Source: G965279335 sp965279285 (GTDB taxonomy: Bacteria; Pseudomonadota; Gammaproteobacteria; DSM-16500). Taken from it: DNA of 64,000 bases. The position numbers were made by a program, and so were the translations under genes. This document shows, one piece after another, positions 52,457-60,201 of the stretch. Where the stretch lies: NCBI GenBank assembly GCA_965279285.1, contig OZ257148.1, positions 1,736,001-1,800,000 on the forward strand. The letters are read 5' to 3'. The notes under the pieces are model-generated. The model was given only the letters and a program-made list of their open reading frames with translations, did no database searches and was not told where the DNA came from. Position 1 is the stretch's first letter; each line of letters starts with the position of its first letter.

Positions 52457-53235
52457 TATTGCTCTCCTGGTCCAAGTGGTTGTTGTTGCGGCCCTTGTAT
52501 CAACACCGATGGATTATCTTTAAGTTCTTTTGATAAGGTATCTAAATTAGAAATCAACTGGTCTACCTTAGGGAAGGTTTGGCTAGTCATGGTACGTATG
52601 GCAGGTGATAATTGCTGACTAGCTTGATTAGCATTATTCATTATGGCAGTAAATTTAGGGCCGCTATTTGCCATGACGGCAGTAAATGAATTTAAATTTT
52701 TGAGAATGAGTTTAATATTACTTTGATTTTCAGGGTCTAATAACGTTTGAATAGAACGACTGACACGAGAAAGGCTTTGATTTAGTTTATTTAATGCCGT
52801 ATCTAATCGCAGAAACAGTGAGGGGCCAGAAGTAATAACGGGGTACTTATTATTAGGCAGTAATGGTATCGGTGCTGGATTAAGCCCAGTATCTTTTAAC
52901 GCAATGAATGCGACACCAGTAATTCCTTTGGTATTTAATGTTGCAACAGTTCCTTGAGTGACGGGCGTGCCATTTTTAATACTTAATACTAACTCAACTG
53001 TATGTAAATTTTCATGGTTAATTGATATGTTTTGTATCATTCCAACATTCACTCCATTATACTCTACCGGCGCATCTAAACTGAGTCCGGTGACTGACTC
53101 TTGCATATAAACCATATAGTTAGTGTATGCTTGAAAAGAAAATCCTGAAGATAACCAGATAATGCCTAAAATAATGCATGATATCAGCATAATAACAAAA
53201 GCGCCGACGACGGTGTAATTGACATTAGTTTCCAT
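52456..53235 (-). CDS. MlaD/MCE-domain lipid-transport protein
   Basis: A 259-residue protein with one N-terminal membrane helix (VVGAFVIMLISCIILGIIWLSSGF) followed by the MCE domain (YMVYMQESVTGLSLDAPVEYNGVNVGMIQNISI, KGITGVAFIALKD). A helical region and a Pro/Gln-rich C-terminus follow. MCE proteins form hexameric rings that shuttle phospholipids across the periplasm. It is longer than E. coli MlaD (183 residues) because of the C-terminal helical extension. It overlaps the ATPase gene by 11 bp. Confidence 0.9.
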   Translation of the reverse strand: METNVNYTVVGAFVIMLISCIILGIIWLSSGFSFQAYTNYMVYMQESVTGLSLDAPVEYNGVNVGMIQNISINHENLHTVELVLSIKNGTPVTQGTVATLNTKGITGVAFIALKDTGLNPAPIPLLPNNKYPVITSGPSLFLRLDTALNKLNQSLSRVSRSIQTLLDPENQSNIKLILKNLNSFTAVMANSGPKFTAIMNNANQASQQLSPAIRTMTSQTFPKVDQLISNLDTLSKELKDNPSVLIQGPQQQPLGPGEQ

Positions 53236-53968
53236 TAAAAAATTCCTGAATGAGTGGATGAGGATTTTTTATTAATTCAGCTATGGGTGCTACACATAAC
53301 ACTTTTCCTTCCCCTAAAAATGCAACGCGGTTGGTGACTCGTTTTAAGCTATCAATATCATGTGATACTACAACAATAGTCAAACCCATAGTGGACTGCA
53401 AGTCTAATATAAGTTGATCAAATGCCGCGACATTATTAGGGTCAAGGCCTGCAGTGGGTTCATCTAAAAAAAGTAACTCAGGATCTAAAGCAATAGAGCG
53501 CGCTAAAGCAGCACGTTTTTGCATGCCACCACTTAACTCAGCAGGGTATTTTTGCGCAGAATCAATCGGTAAACCAGCCAGTAAAATTTTTAATAATGCT
53601 AACTCACGAATAGTAACAGAATCTAATTGAGTATGTTCAACTAGCGGAAAAGCAGTATTTTCCAGCAAGGTTAGCGAGCTAAATAATGCATTTTGTTGAA
53701 ACAAAACTCCCCAGCGTTGTTGCACCGCTAGCAGTGTCGCAGGATTTTTATCAGTAATTTCCTGATTAAATATTTTTACCGAGCCAGCGGTCGGAGGATT
53801 TAACATTAATATAGCACGAAATAAAGTTGTTTTTCCCGAGCCGCTGCCACCCACGATGCCGAGAATTTCGCCGTGATGGATTGTTAAGTCTAATCCATCA
53901 AGAACTAAGTTACTTCCTAGTTGACAACGTAAATGACTTATTTCAACAATAGGATTTTTATCTGTCAT
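53225..53968 (-). CDS. MlaF-type ABC transporter ATPase
   Basis: A 247-residue ATPase. Walker A is GGSGSGKTTLF, the signature is LSGGMQKRAALARSIALDPELLFLDEPTAGLDP (signature plus Walker B), and the switch His is in VVVSHDIDSL. It powers lipid transport with the MlaE-like permease. The ATG overlaps the permease stop by 4 bp (ATGA), so the two are translationally coupled. Confidence 0.93.
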   Translation of the reverse strand: MTDKNPIVEISHLRCQLGSNLVLDGLDLTIHHGEILGIVGGSGSGKTTLFRAILMLNPPTAGSVKIFNQEITDKNPATLLAVQQRWGVLFQQNALFSSLTLLENTAFPLVEHTQLDSVTIRELALLKILLAGLPIDSAQKYPAELSGGMQKRAALARSIALDPELLFLDEPTAGLDPNNVAAFDQLILDLQSTMGLTIVVVSHDIDSLKRVTNRVAFLGEGKVLCVAPIAELIKNPHPLIQEFFNGN

Positions 53969-55155
53969 AATTTTAGCTTACTAAAAATAATTGAAAAGAG
54001 CGCATCAACGATGATGATAAAGAAAATTCCTAATACGACGCTGCGAGTTGTATTTTTTCCTAAGCTATCAGCACTTTTTTCAACTTGCATTCCTTGAAAG
54101 CAACCAATACTTGCGATGATTAAAGCAAAAACGGGGGCTTTTCCTAGGCCAATGATAAGTGGTTTAACAGGAATTTCATGTTCAAAGCGTTGTAAAAAAT
54201 CATGCCATGGAATATTCAGTAAATTATTTGACATAATCATTCCACCAAGAATGCCAAACATATCAGCCCAGATAGTTAGCAAGGGTAATGCGATAAATAA
54301 GCCGATTATTCTTGGTAAAATTAATAATTCCCCAGGAGTAACTCCTATGGTGTTAAGAGCATCGATTTCTTGATTAATTTTCATGATGCCGAGTTGGGCA
54401 GTAAAAGCAGACCCTGTTCTGCCTGCAATCATAATCGCTGTAATGAGTGGGCCAAATTCACGTAAGATGGAGATCCCTAATAGATCAACGATAAAAATAT
54501 TTGCGCCATAATTTTTTAATTGTAGACCCATTTGATAGGCAAGTACTACGCCAATCATAAAAGAGAGCAGAGCGATGATGAATAAGGCTTGAAAGCCCGT
54601 TTTTTCAATAGCCCCCGCTATTTCTTGCCAGCGAAAACGAGCAGGATTAAAGCCAATACGAAGTGCTTCCATAGTTAATTTGCCGACAAAATTAAGATAA
54701 TTTTTTAATTCTAAGAGTTGTTCCCAGGCGCTTTTTCCTAAGCGAGCTAGCCAATTTAAGGTGGTTTTATCGGGGATTTTATTCTTTTTTATTTCATTTT
54801 TTTCTACTAGAGCAATAAGAGTGTGTTGCTGCGGAGTAAAATTAATAAAGTTTAAGGTGAGCCCTTTTTTTGTTAAGGTTTTTTTCCAAGAGTTAAGTAA
54901 CCATGCACCAGCCGTGTCCATTTTTACAATCGCTGTGCCATCAATGGTTAATTGACCATGAGTAGGCCAAGAGATGTGTTGTAAGAGCTCGCTAAGCTTT
55001 GGTAGGCTGTTAAGATTCCATTCGCCTTGGCAAAGTAAATTTTGCGATTGAAGGCTAACCATTGTTGAGCTTTGCACGCGCAAGTCCTTTTGATGTATGG
55101 GAGATACTAACTCTAATACGCCGCCATTATAGCTTAAAATGAGGTAGCTTGTCAT
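53965..55155 (-). CDS. MlaE-type permease with N-terminal STAS (MlaB-like) domain
   Basis: 396 residues. The first ~115 resemble a STAS domain (GQLTIDGTAIVKMDTAGAWLLNSWKKTLTKKGLTLNFINF), the role played by separate MlaB in E. coli. Residues ~150-396 are the MlaE permease with five to six helices, including FGPLITAIMIAGRTGSAFTAQLGIMKINQEIDALNTIGV. First gene of the operon. The start at 55155 has a weak ribosome binding site; an ATG at 55062 is possible but would truncate the STAS domain. Confidence 0.92.
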   Translation of the reverse strand: MTSYLILSYNGGVLELVSPIHQKDLRVQSSTMVSLQSQNLLCQGEWNLNSLPKLSELLQHISWPTHGQLTIDGTAIVKMDTAGAWLLNSWKKTLTKKGLTLNFINFTPQQHTLIALVEKNEIKKNKIPDKTTLNWLARLGKSAWEQLLELKNYLNFVGKLTMEALRIGFNPARFRWQEIAGAIEKTGFQALFIIALLSFMIGVVLAYQMGLQLKNYGANIFIVDLLGISILREFGPLITAIMIAGRTGSAFTAQLGIMKINQEIDALNTIGVTPGELLILPRIIGLFIALPLLTIWADMFGILGGMIMSNNLLNIPWHDFLQRFEHEIPVKPLIIGLGKAPVFALIIASIGCFQGMQVEKSADSLGKNTTRSVVLGIFFIIIVDALFSIIFSKLKL

Positions 55156-55257
55156 TCTTGTAAAGGTGATAAGCTGAGTATATCAATTTAGCTTGTAATT
55201 TATTGTACAATTATATAAATTAGCTAACGATCTGACCGATTTTTGGCAGAGACATTG

Positions 55258-55408
55258 GTAACTATTCAGCAGGCAAAAAGTTTGGTGGGCGCGCTGCGCT
55301 TTGCCCACCCTACGAAATCTTGTCATGCCAGCGTGCTTCTAGCTGGCATCTAGTAGGGTGGGCAAAGCGCAGCGTGCCCACCAAACTCTCTCGCCGCTAA
55401 ATAGTTAC
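55258..55408. repeat. Palindromic element, GCCAGCGTGCTTC-loop subtype
   Basis: Both ends are complete (GTAACTATTCAGCAGGC at the left, GCCGCTAAATAGTTAC at the right) and the loop equals that of 31823-31953. Here the outer-arm block is not matched (GGCAAAAAG versus GGCGAGAGAG), so this copy is a counter-example to arm matching. It lies between the divergent mlaE-like gene and panG. Confidence 0.9.
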
Positions 55409-55442
55409 AGACATTGTTAAATTATTTTTAGTGGACTTGATC

Positions 55443-56144
55443 ATGAGACAGGTACCCCAGTATTTATTAATCGGCAATGGCCGTGTAGCTTGCCATTTCC
55501 GACATTATTTTTCTCTTTTACATTTGCCTTATTTAACTTGGCATCGCGCTGAATCGAGTGAAAAATTATTCATAAAGTTACAACAATCTACGCATATTTT
55601 ATATTTAATTAATGATCAAGCCATTGATGATTTTATTAAAAAAAATACTCATGTGGATAAATTGCATATTCACTTTTCTGGGAGTTTAGTAAGCCCATTA
55701 GCTTTTGGTGCACATCCTTTAATGACGTTTAGTCATGATTTATATACGCTTGCTCAATATCAAGCAATTCCTTTTGTTTTAGATCAGGATGCACCCGCAT
55801 TTCATGAGTTATTGCCAGGCTTAGCTAATCCACATGTTCGATTACAGCCATCATTAAAAGCACGTTATCATGCTCTTTGTGTATTGAGTGGAAATTTTAG
55901 TTGTATGCTTTGGCAGAAACTAATGGTGAGTATAGAAAAAGAATTTAATCTCCCTGTTGAAATAGTTCATCCTTATTTGCAACAACAAATGCAAAATTTG
56001 TTAACGAATGCAGAGACAGCTTTATCGGGCCCATTAGTGCGTAATGATACACAAACACTAACTAATAATTTAATGGCATTAGACAACGATCCATTTCAAC
56101 AAGTATATCAAAGTTTTGTGCGGTGCTACGAGGAGATGAAATGA
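55443..56144 (+). CDS. panG: Probable ketopantoate reductase of the PanG type
   Basis: A 233-residue Rossmann-fold protein: YLLIGNGRVACHFRHYFSLL is a dinucleotide-binding start, and a helical C-terminal half follows from ~110. It is not PanE. Family knowledge: Francisella and Coxiella use PanG, an unrelated ketopantoate reductase, next to other pantothenate genes. The position directly before panB (overlap) supports the same role, making pantoate from ketopantoate. The ATG at 55443 is preferred over the GTG at 55431. The alternative is a generic DUF2520-like reductase. Confidence 0.75.
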   Translation: MRQVPQYLLIGNGRVACHFRHYFSLLHLPYLTWHRAESSEKLFIKLQQSTHILYLINDQAIDDFIKKNTHVDKLHIHFSGSLVSPLAFGAHPLMTFSHDLYTLAQYQAIPFVLDQDAPAFHELLPGLANPHVRLQPSLKARYHALCVLSGNFSCMLWQKLMVSIEKEFNLPVEIVHPYLQQQMQNLLTNAETALSGPLVRNDTQTLTNNLMALDNDPFQQVYQSFVRCYEEMK

Positions 56145-56926
56145 ATATTTTTGATTTTTATCAAAAGAAAAAAAACCAAGAAAAAATTGCCATGGTGACA
56201 TGTTATGATTATACCAGTGCTTGTTTACTCGCTAAAACAGCTGTGGATTGTTTATTGGTGGGTGACAGTGTTGCTATGGTAATGCATGGTTATCAAAATA
56301 CATTGTCAGCAACAGTTGAGATGATGGCAAGTCATACTCTTGCTGTAAATAAAGGTGCGCCAGATAAATTTATTGTCAGTGACTTACCTTTTTTAAGTTA
56401 TCGAAAGTCCTTAAGTCAAAGTGTTGCTGCCGTAGAAAAATTAATGCAAGCAGGTGCACAAGCAATTAAGTTGGAGGGAGCGATTGGTAATTTAAAACTT
56501 ATTAAATATTTAACGGAATCGGGTGTGCCAGTGATGGGGCATATTGGCTTAACTCCGCAATTGATGCATATATTAGGTGGTTTTAAAGTGCAAGGTAAAA
56601 CAGCGAGTAGTGCTTTACAGATACAAGAGGATGCTTTAGCGTTGCAGGAAGCAGGGTGTTTTGCTTTAGTATTAGAATGTGTTCCTGTAGATGTTGCACA
56701 AGTGATTACACAATCACTGGCTATTCCAACAATAGGTATTGGTGCTGGTGCGCATACTGATGGCCAAGTGTTAGTTTTACACGATTTATTAGGCTTAAAC
56801 CAAGGGTTTAAACCTAAGTTTGTTAAAACATTTGTGGATGGTTACGCTCATTTTAACGCTGGAATAGAATCGTTTGTTGCGGCAATTAAATTAGGTGAGT
56901 TTCCTAGTGATGAGCATAGTTATTAA
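56141..56926 (+). CDS. panB: 3-methyl-2-oxobutanoate hydroxymethyltransferase
   Basis: A 261-residue enzyme that makes ketopantoate from 2-oxoisovalerate and methylene-tetrahydrofolate. Signatures: IAMVTCYDYTSACLLAKTAVDCLLVGDSVAMVMHGY, GAQAIKLEGA, VPVMGHIGLTPQ and TIGIGAGAHTDGQVLVLHDLLGL. The ATG at 56141 overlaps the panG stop, with GAGGAG upstream. coaX follows 15 bp later. panC and panD are not in the window. Confidence 0.96.
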   Translation: MNIFDFYQKKKNQEKIAMVTCYDYTSACLLAKTAVDCLLVGDSVAMVMHGYQNTLSATVEMMASHTLAVNKGAPDKFIVSDLPFLSYRKSLSQSVAAVEKLMQAGAQAIKLEGAIGNLKLIKYLTESGVPVMGHIGLTPQLMHILGGFKVQGKTASSALQIQEDALALQEAGCFALVLECVPVDVAQVITQSLAIPTIGIGAGAHTDGQVLVLHDLLGLNQGFKPKFVKTFVDGYAHFNAGIESFVAAIKLGEFPSDEHSY

Positions 56927-56941
56927 AGATAAGGAAAAATT

Positions 56942-57715
56942 ATGTTGTTGTGTTTAGATGTTGGTAATACGCATATTTTAGGTGGCGTATTTAAAGATGA
57001 AAATTTAATTGCTCGCTTTCGTTATGCGACGACAATGTTGGGGACTTCGGATCAATTTGGAATTTTTTTACTGAATATATTAAAAGCTAACAATATTGAG
57101 CCTGCTGCAATTAAAGCGACAGCTGTTTGTTCGGTTGTTCCTGGTTATGATTATACGATTAAACACACTATTTTAGCGTATATTAAATCGAGCTATTTTG
57201 TATTGCAAGCTGGAGTCAAGACAGGCTTAAATATTAAATATAAAAATCCAAATGAAGTCGGTGCTGATCGCATTGCTAATGCGATTGGTGCGCTGCATGC
57301 TTTTCCAAATAAAAATATTATTATTATTGATATGGGAACAGCGACTACACTATGTGCTGTGACTAAAAATCGTGATTATTTAGGTGGAGCTATTTTACCA
57401 GGGCTGCGTTTAGGAATGGAAGCATTAAAAACAAACACGGCTAAATTAATGGAAGTGAATATTGAAATTCCTGCATCAACATTAGGGCGAACGACGAAAG
57501 AAAGTATTCAGTCGGGCTTATACTTCGGGCATTTGGGAGCATTAAAAGAAATAATTAATGGTTTTAAACTAGAGCTTTTTAATGCAGAAGCTGTCACCGT
57601 GATTGGTACGGGTGGCTTTTCACAGTTATATAAAGATAAAGCTTTGTTTGATGTCATCCTTCCAGATTTAGTGTTGCAAGGAATCTGTAAGGCGCATGAG
57701 CTTTATCTTCCATAA
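56942..57715 (+). CDS. coaX: Type III pantothenate kinase
   Basis: A 257-residue kinase for the first step of coenzyme A synthesis from pantothenate. It starts MLLCLDVGNTHILGGVFKDENL (phosphate-binding motif). GADRIANAIGAL and IIIDMGTATTLCAVTKNRDYLGGAILPGLRLGMEAL are typical CoaX motifs. AAGGA precedes the ATG. With panG and panB it forms a short pantothenate/CoA operon. It ends 3 bp before the convergent Cys-rich gene. Confidence 0.96.
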   Translation: MLLCLDVGNTHILGGVFKDENLIARFRYATTMLGTSDQFGIFLLNILKANNIEPAAIKATAVCSVVPGYDYTIKHTILAYIKSSYFVLQAGVKTGLNIKYKNPNEVGADRIANAIGALHAFPNKNIIIIDMGTATTLCAVTKNRDYLGGAILPGLRLGMEALKTNTAKLMEVNIEIPASTLGRTTKESIQSGLYFGHLGALKEIINGFKLELFNAEAVTVIGTGGFSQLYKDKALFDVILPDLVLQGICKAHELYLP

Positions 57716-57718
57716 CAA

Positions 57719-57958
57719 CTAATAACTATTTGCCCCAATATTACCAAAGACATGGCAACACTGGCCTGGGCTAAAGCACGGATTACTACCATCACAATGT
57801 GGATCAGTGCAGCGGCAGGAAGGATAGCCTGGCCCGCAACCTGATGAGCAACTTTGACAACTGCCGTAAGAATAGGAGCTGCCATAACAGCCATAATTTG
57901 CACAAGAACAGGTTAATATTGAAATACATGCTATAGCAATTACAAGTTTGATATTCAT
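57719..57958 (-). CDS. Cys-rich exported protein, possible lipoprotein
   Basis: 79 residues with GAGGAG in ideal position before the ATG. An N-terminal signal (MNIKLVIAIACISILTCSC) is followed by a mature part very rich in Cys, Gly and Ser (ANYGCYGSSYSYGSCQSCSSG, then more Cys pairs). A lipobox-like site around Cys17-Cys19 is weak. The protein could be a disulfide-bonded surface protein or a metal-binding protein. No family is recognised. A second, smaller Cys-rich exported protein lies at 3224-3403. Confidence 0.72.
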   Translation of the reverse strand: MNIKLVIAIACISILTCSCANYGCYGSSYSYGSCQSCSSGCGPGYPSCRCTDPHCDGSNPCFSPGQCCHVFGNIGANSY

Positions 57959-58131
57959 TGGGCTCTCCTCAAAGCTTATAATCTTTATAAGGCGATTCTT
58001 TGTTTATTATATCGTAAAAACTTTTGTTAAATCGCTTAGAAAAATATTTATTGGTCTAACTAGATGATAGTTTAAGCTTATTTTTGATTAAATATTTTTT
58101 GCGGTAATCATTGTGATAGGTTTAAAAAGTG

Positions 58132-58182
58132 AGATGAAGAGTTTTTTTAATACAATATTACTTAGGCTCTTCATCTTTTTTT
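58132..58182. terminator. Possible terminator hairpin
   Basis: GATGAAGAG and CTCTTCATC form a 9-bp stem over a ~27-bp AT-rich loop, followed by TTTTTTT on the plus strand. It lies just after the end of the 343-residue minus-strand gene. The loop is long, so the call is weak. Confidence 0.4.
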
Positions 58183-58184
58183 CT

Positions 58185-59216
58185 TTACCGTGCGGTGGTG
58201 CGGGGAGCCCTTGCATTTATATCGGCTGTAGCATCAGGACTAGGAGCACTTGGAACAATAGGTTGTGGCTTAACTTCAAACGATGTAGTGGTGGAGCTGC
58301 TAGCAGCCGATTTTATTTCTAGGTCTGTGGAAGAGCTGGTAGCACTTATTTTAGGGCCTAGTAATGGCTGCATTTGACCAGCAGTACTACCTAGTTGGTT
58401 GGCTTTTTTATTTGATGCATTAGGTTTTGGCGTGGGGGTAATCATTTTGTTTGCTGCTATCATAACACTATTAGCATTAAATTCAGTTTTAAGAGCGATA
58501 ATAAGTCCGGCGATAACTATTCCTATATCAACTAATCCAGCGAGTATTGTTGCTATCCCAGGACCAATCCCAAATATAGCGGCTACTAAAGGTATTCCTA
58601 TTACTGCGCCTAGTCCAGATGCGGTAAATGCAAGACCTAGACAAAATACAGCACCAATTAATATATACCATCCCCAATGTGTTTTTTTAGTGGCGCTTCT
58701 TTGGGTAATCTCAATGTGACTTCTAAGAGTCTGAACCTCAGCGACTAGCTCTGCATTATTATTTCGTGTATTAACTAGTTCAGAACTTGTATCAATAGTG
58801 TGTTTTACTTCCGTTGTTGTAGCTTTTCTGCGTTCTATATCTAGTTGTTTCTGTGCTTTAGCGCTAAACTGAAGAATAGAAATAAAGTCCTTTTGTGACT
58901 TTTCTAGCGTTTCTTGGAGAGCAGTTACAAGACTTCGTTTTTCTCTTAATGTAATATCTATTTCTGCTGTTGATTGATGGCTTGTTTTGCTGTCTGCTGG
59001 TTGTGGTTCAACAGTGGAATTTTCTCGTGGGGTCTGTTTAGATAATTCTAATTTGGTTTCTTCTAAGACAGCTATCTCATCGCGTGTCTGTTGAATTTTT
59101 TGTTGTAAGTGTTTAACAAATTGAATTCTTTCCTCGTTGATGTTTTCATGTGCTGATATAGGTTTACTTCTTTTAGAATCAGGCGCTGGTGGTGCTGATG
59201 GTCGTGCTAAGGACAT
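58185..59216 (-). CDS. Coiled-coil protein with two hydrophobic helices, unknown
   Basis: 343 residues. The N-terminus is Pro/Ser-rich, then a long coiled-coil-prone region (~28-175: VKHLQQKIQQTRDEIAVLEETK, LREKRSLVTALQETLEKSQKDF, AELVAEVQTLRSHIEITQR). Two long hydrophobic segments follow at ~183-245 (WGWYILIGAVFCLGLAFTASGLGAVIGIP; GIATILAGLVDIGIVIAGLIIAL), then a Ser/Thr/Pro-rich tail. No signal peptide. The layout resembles membrane-inserted coiled-coil (SNARE- or Inc-like) proteins of intracellular bacteria. That is a resemblance only; the function is unknown. Confidence 0.78.
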   Translation of the reverse strand: MSLARPSAPPAPDSKRSKPISAHENINEERIQFVKHLQQKIQQTRDEIAVLEETKLELSKQTPRENSTVEPQPADSKTSHQSTAEIDITLREKRSLVTALQETLEKSQKDFISILQFSAKAQKQLDIERRKATTTEVKHTIDTSSELVNTRNNNAELVAEVQTLRSHIEITQRSATKKTHWGWYILIGAVFCLGLAFTASGLGAVIGIPLVAAIFGIGPGIATILAGLVDIGIVIAGLIIALKTEFNANSVMIAANKMITPTPKPNASNKKANQLGSTAGQMQPLLGPKISATSSSTDLEIKSAASSSTTTSFEVKPQPIVPSAPSPDATADINARAPRTTAR

Positions 59217-59504
59217 ATCATTTACTCCATTTTCAGTAACAAATATTTATCCCGATTTTATGGCAAAATTGCCTAGATTACCAACAAAATGATTAAAATT
59301 AAAAAAACTAATGGCAAAAAGTAACATTTTATAGTTGATCGCGGATCATTAATTGAACAGTTGGCTGGAAATCTTCGTAAAATCAACTTAGTATTGCTAT
59401 TAGATAAACAGTAACAAAAAGAGGTATAATAACCTTATGTAAGCTAAGTTTTAAAGAAACCTTGTTTGAAATAATAATCATTATACAACCAGGAGGATTT
59501 ATTC

Positions 59505-59765
59505 ATGAGCAAGCATAAAAAAATAAAGCGTGATGAATTTGATGTTTATAGTAATCTAACCGCACTCAAAGATGATTTAGCCAATATTTCTCGTGGAATT
59601 ACCAATAAAGCAGGAGACGTCTTTTTACAATCCATTGATGGTGTAAAAGATAATTCTGAGCTAGCTAAACAAAAAATGTCAAAATATGTTGCTAATAAAC
59701 CCTTTAAATCAGTCGGGATTGCGATGTTAGCTGGCGCATTGGTTGGGTATTTAGTGCGTAAGTGA
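59505..59765 (+). CDS. DUF883/YqjD-ElaB-like membrane-anchored protein
   Basis: 86 residues: a polar helical N-terminus (DVYSNLTALKDDLANISRGITNKAGDVFLQSIDGVKDNSELAKQKMSKYVANKP) and one C-terminal helix (FKSVGIAMLAGALVGYLVRK) ending in basic residues, as in YqjD/ElaB. In E. coli these anchor ribosomes at the membrane in stationary phase. AGGAGG precedes the ATG, and a perfect TATAAT lies at 59425-59430. The next gene follows at 51 bp. Confidence 0.85.
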   Translation: MSKHKKIKRDEFDVYSNLTALKDDLANISRGITNKAGDVFLQSIDGVKDNSELAKQKMSKYVANKPFKSVGIAMLAGALVGYLVRK

Positions 59766-59816
59766 AGCGATACCAAGTAACAGGGAATAATAACTCAAAC
59801 CACAGAAGGTTTAGGT

Positions 59817-60173
59817 ATGACAGCTAAAAAAAACAAGTCTAGCTTTACTACGACTCTAGTGAGATTAGTGCTGTTAGGTACGAGTTTTTTTTCTTTTATA
59901 AATAACCTATCAGCACTAATTAAATTTAAAGCACGGAAAGCTGGAATAGATCTTTTTACTTTGTTAGTGCTTTCTTGTTTTATCATTACCTTATTACTTT
60001 CCATCTGCTTATGTCTGCAAGGGTTGTTATTACTCTATTTTATCTCCTTACAGTGGACTATGTTGTTCTCCGTTAGTATTTTATTGTTAATTAATGTAGC
60101 TATGTTTTTTATTGTTGGTTTTATTATGTGTAAAGTAAAAAATAATTTATTAGCTACGTTGGGTGTGGATTAG
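59817..60173 (+). CDS. YqjE/phage-holin-like membrane protein
   Basis: 118 residues with a basic N-terminus and two to three hydrophobic helices (LFTLLVLSCFIITLLLSICLCLQGLLLL; WTMLFSVSILLLINVAMFFIVGFIMC). In many Proteobacteria a YqjE-like gene follows a DUF883 (YqjD) gene, and that context supports the call. The sequence itself is weakly diagnostic. The function is unknown. Confidence 0.7.
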   Translation: MTAKKNKSSFTTTLVRLVLLGTSFFSFINNLSALIKFKARKAGIDLFTLLVLSCFIITLLLSICLCLQGLLLLYFISLQWTMLFSVSILLLINVAMFFIVGFIMCKVKNNLLATLGVD

Positions 60174-60201
60174 TCATTGTTCTGGCACATTATGTTATTA
60201 G

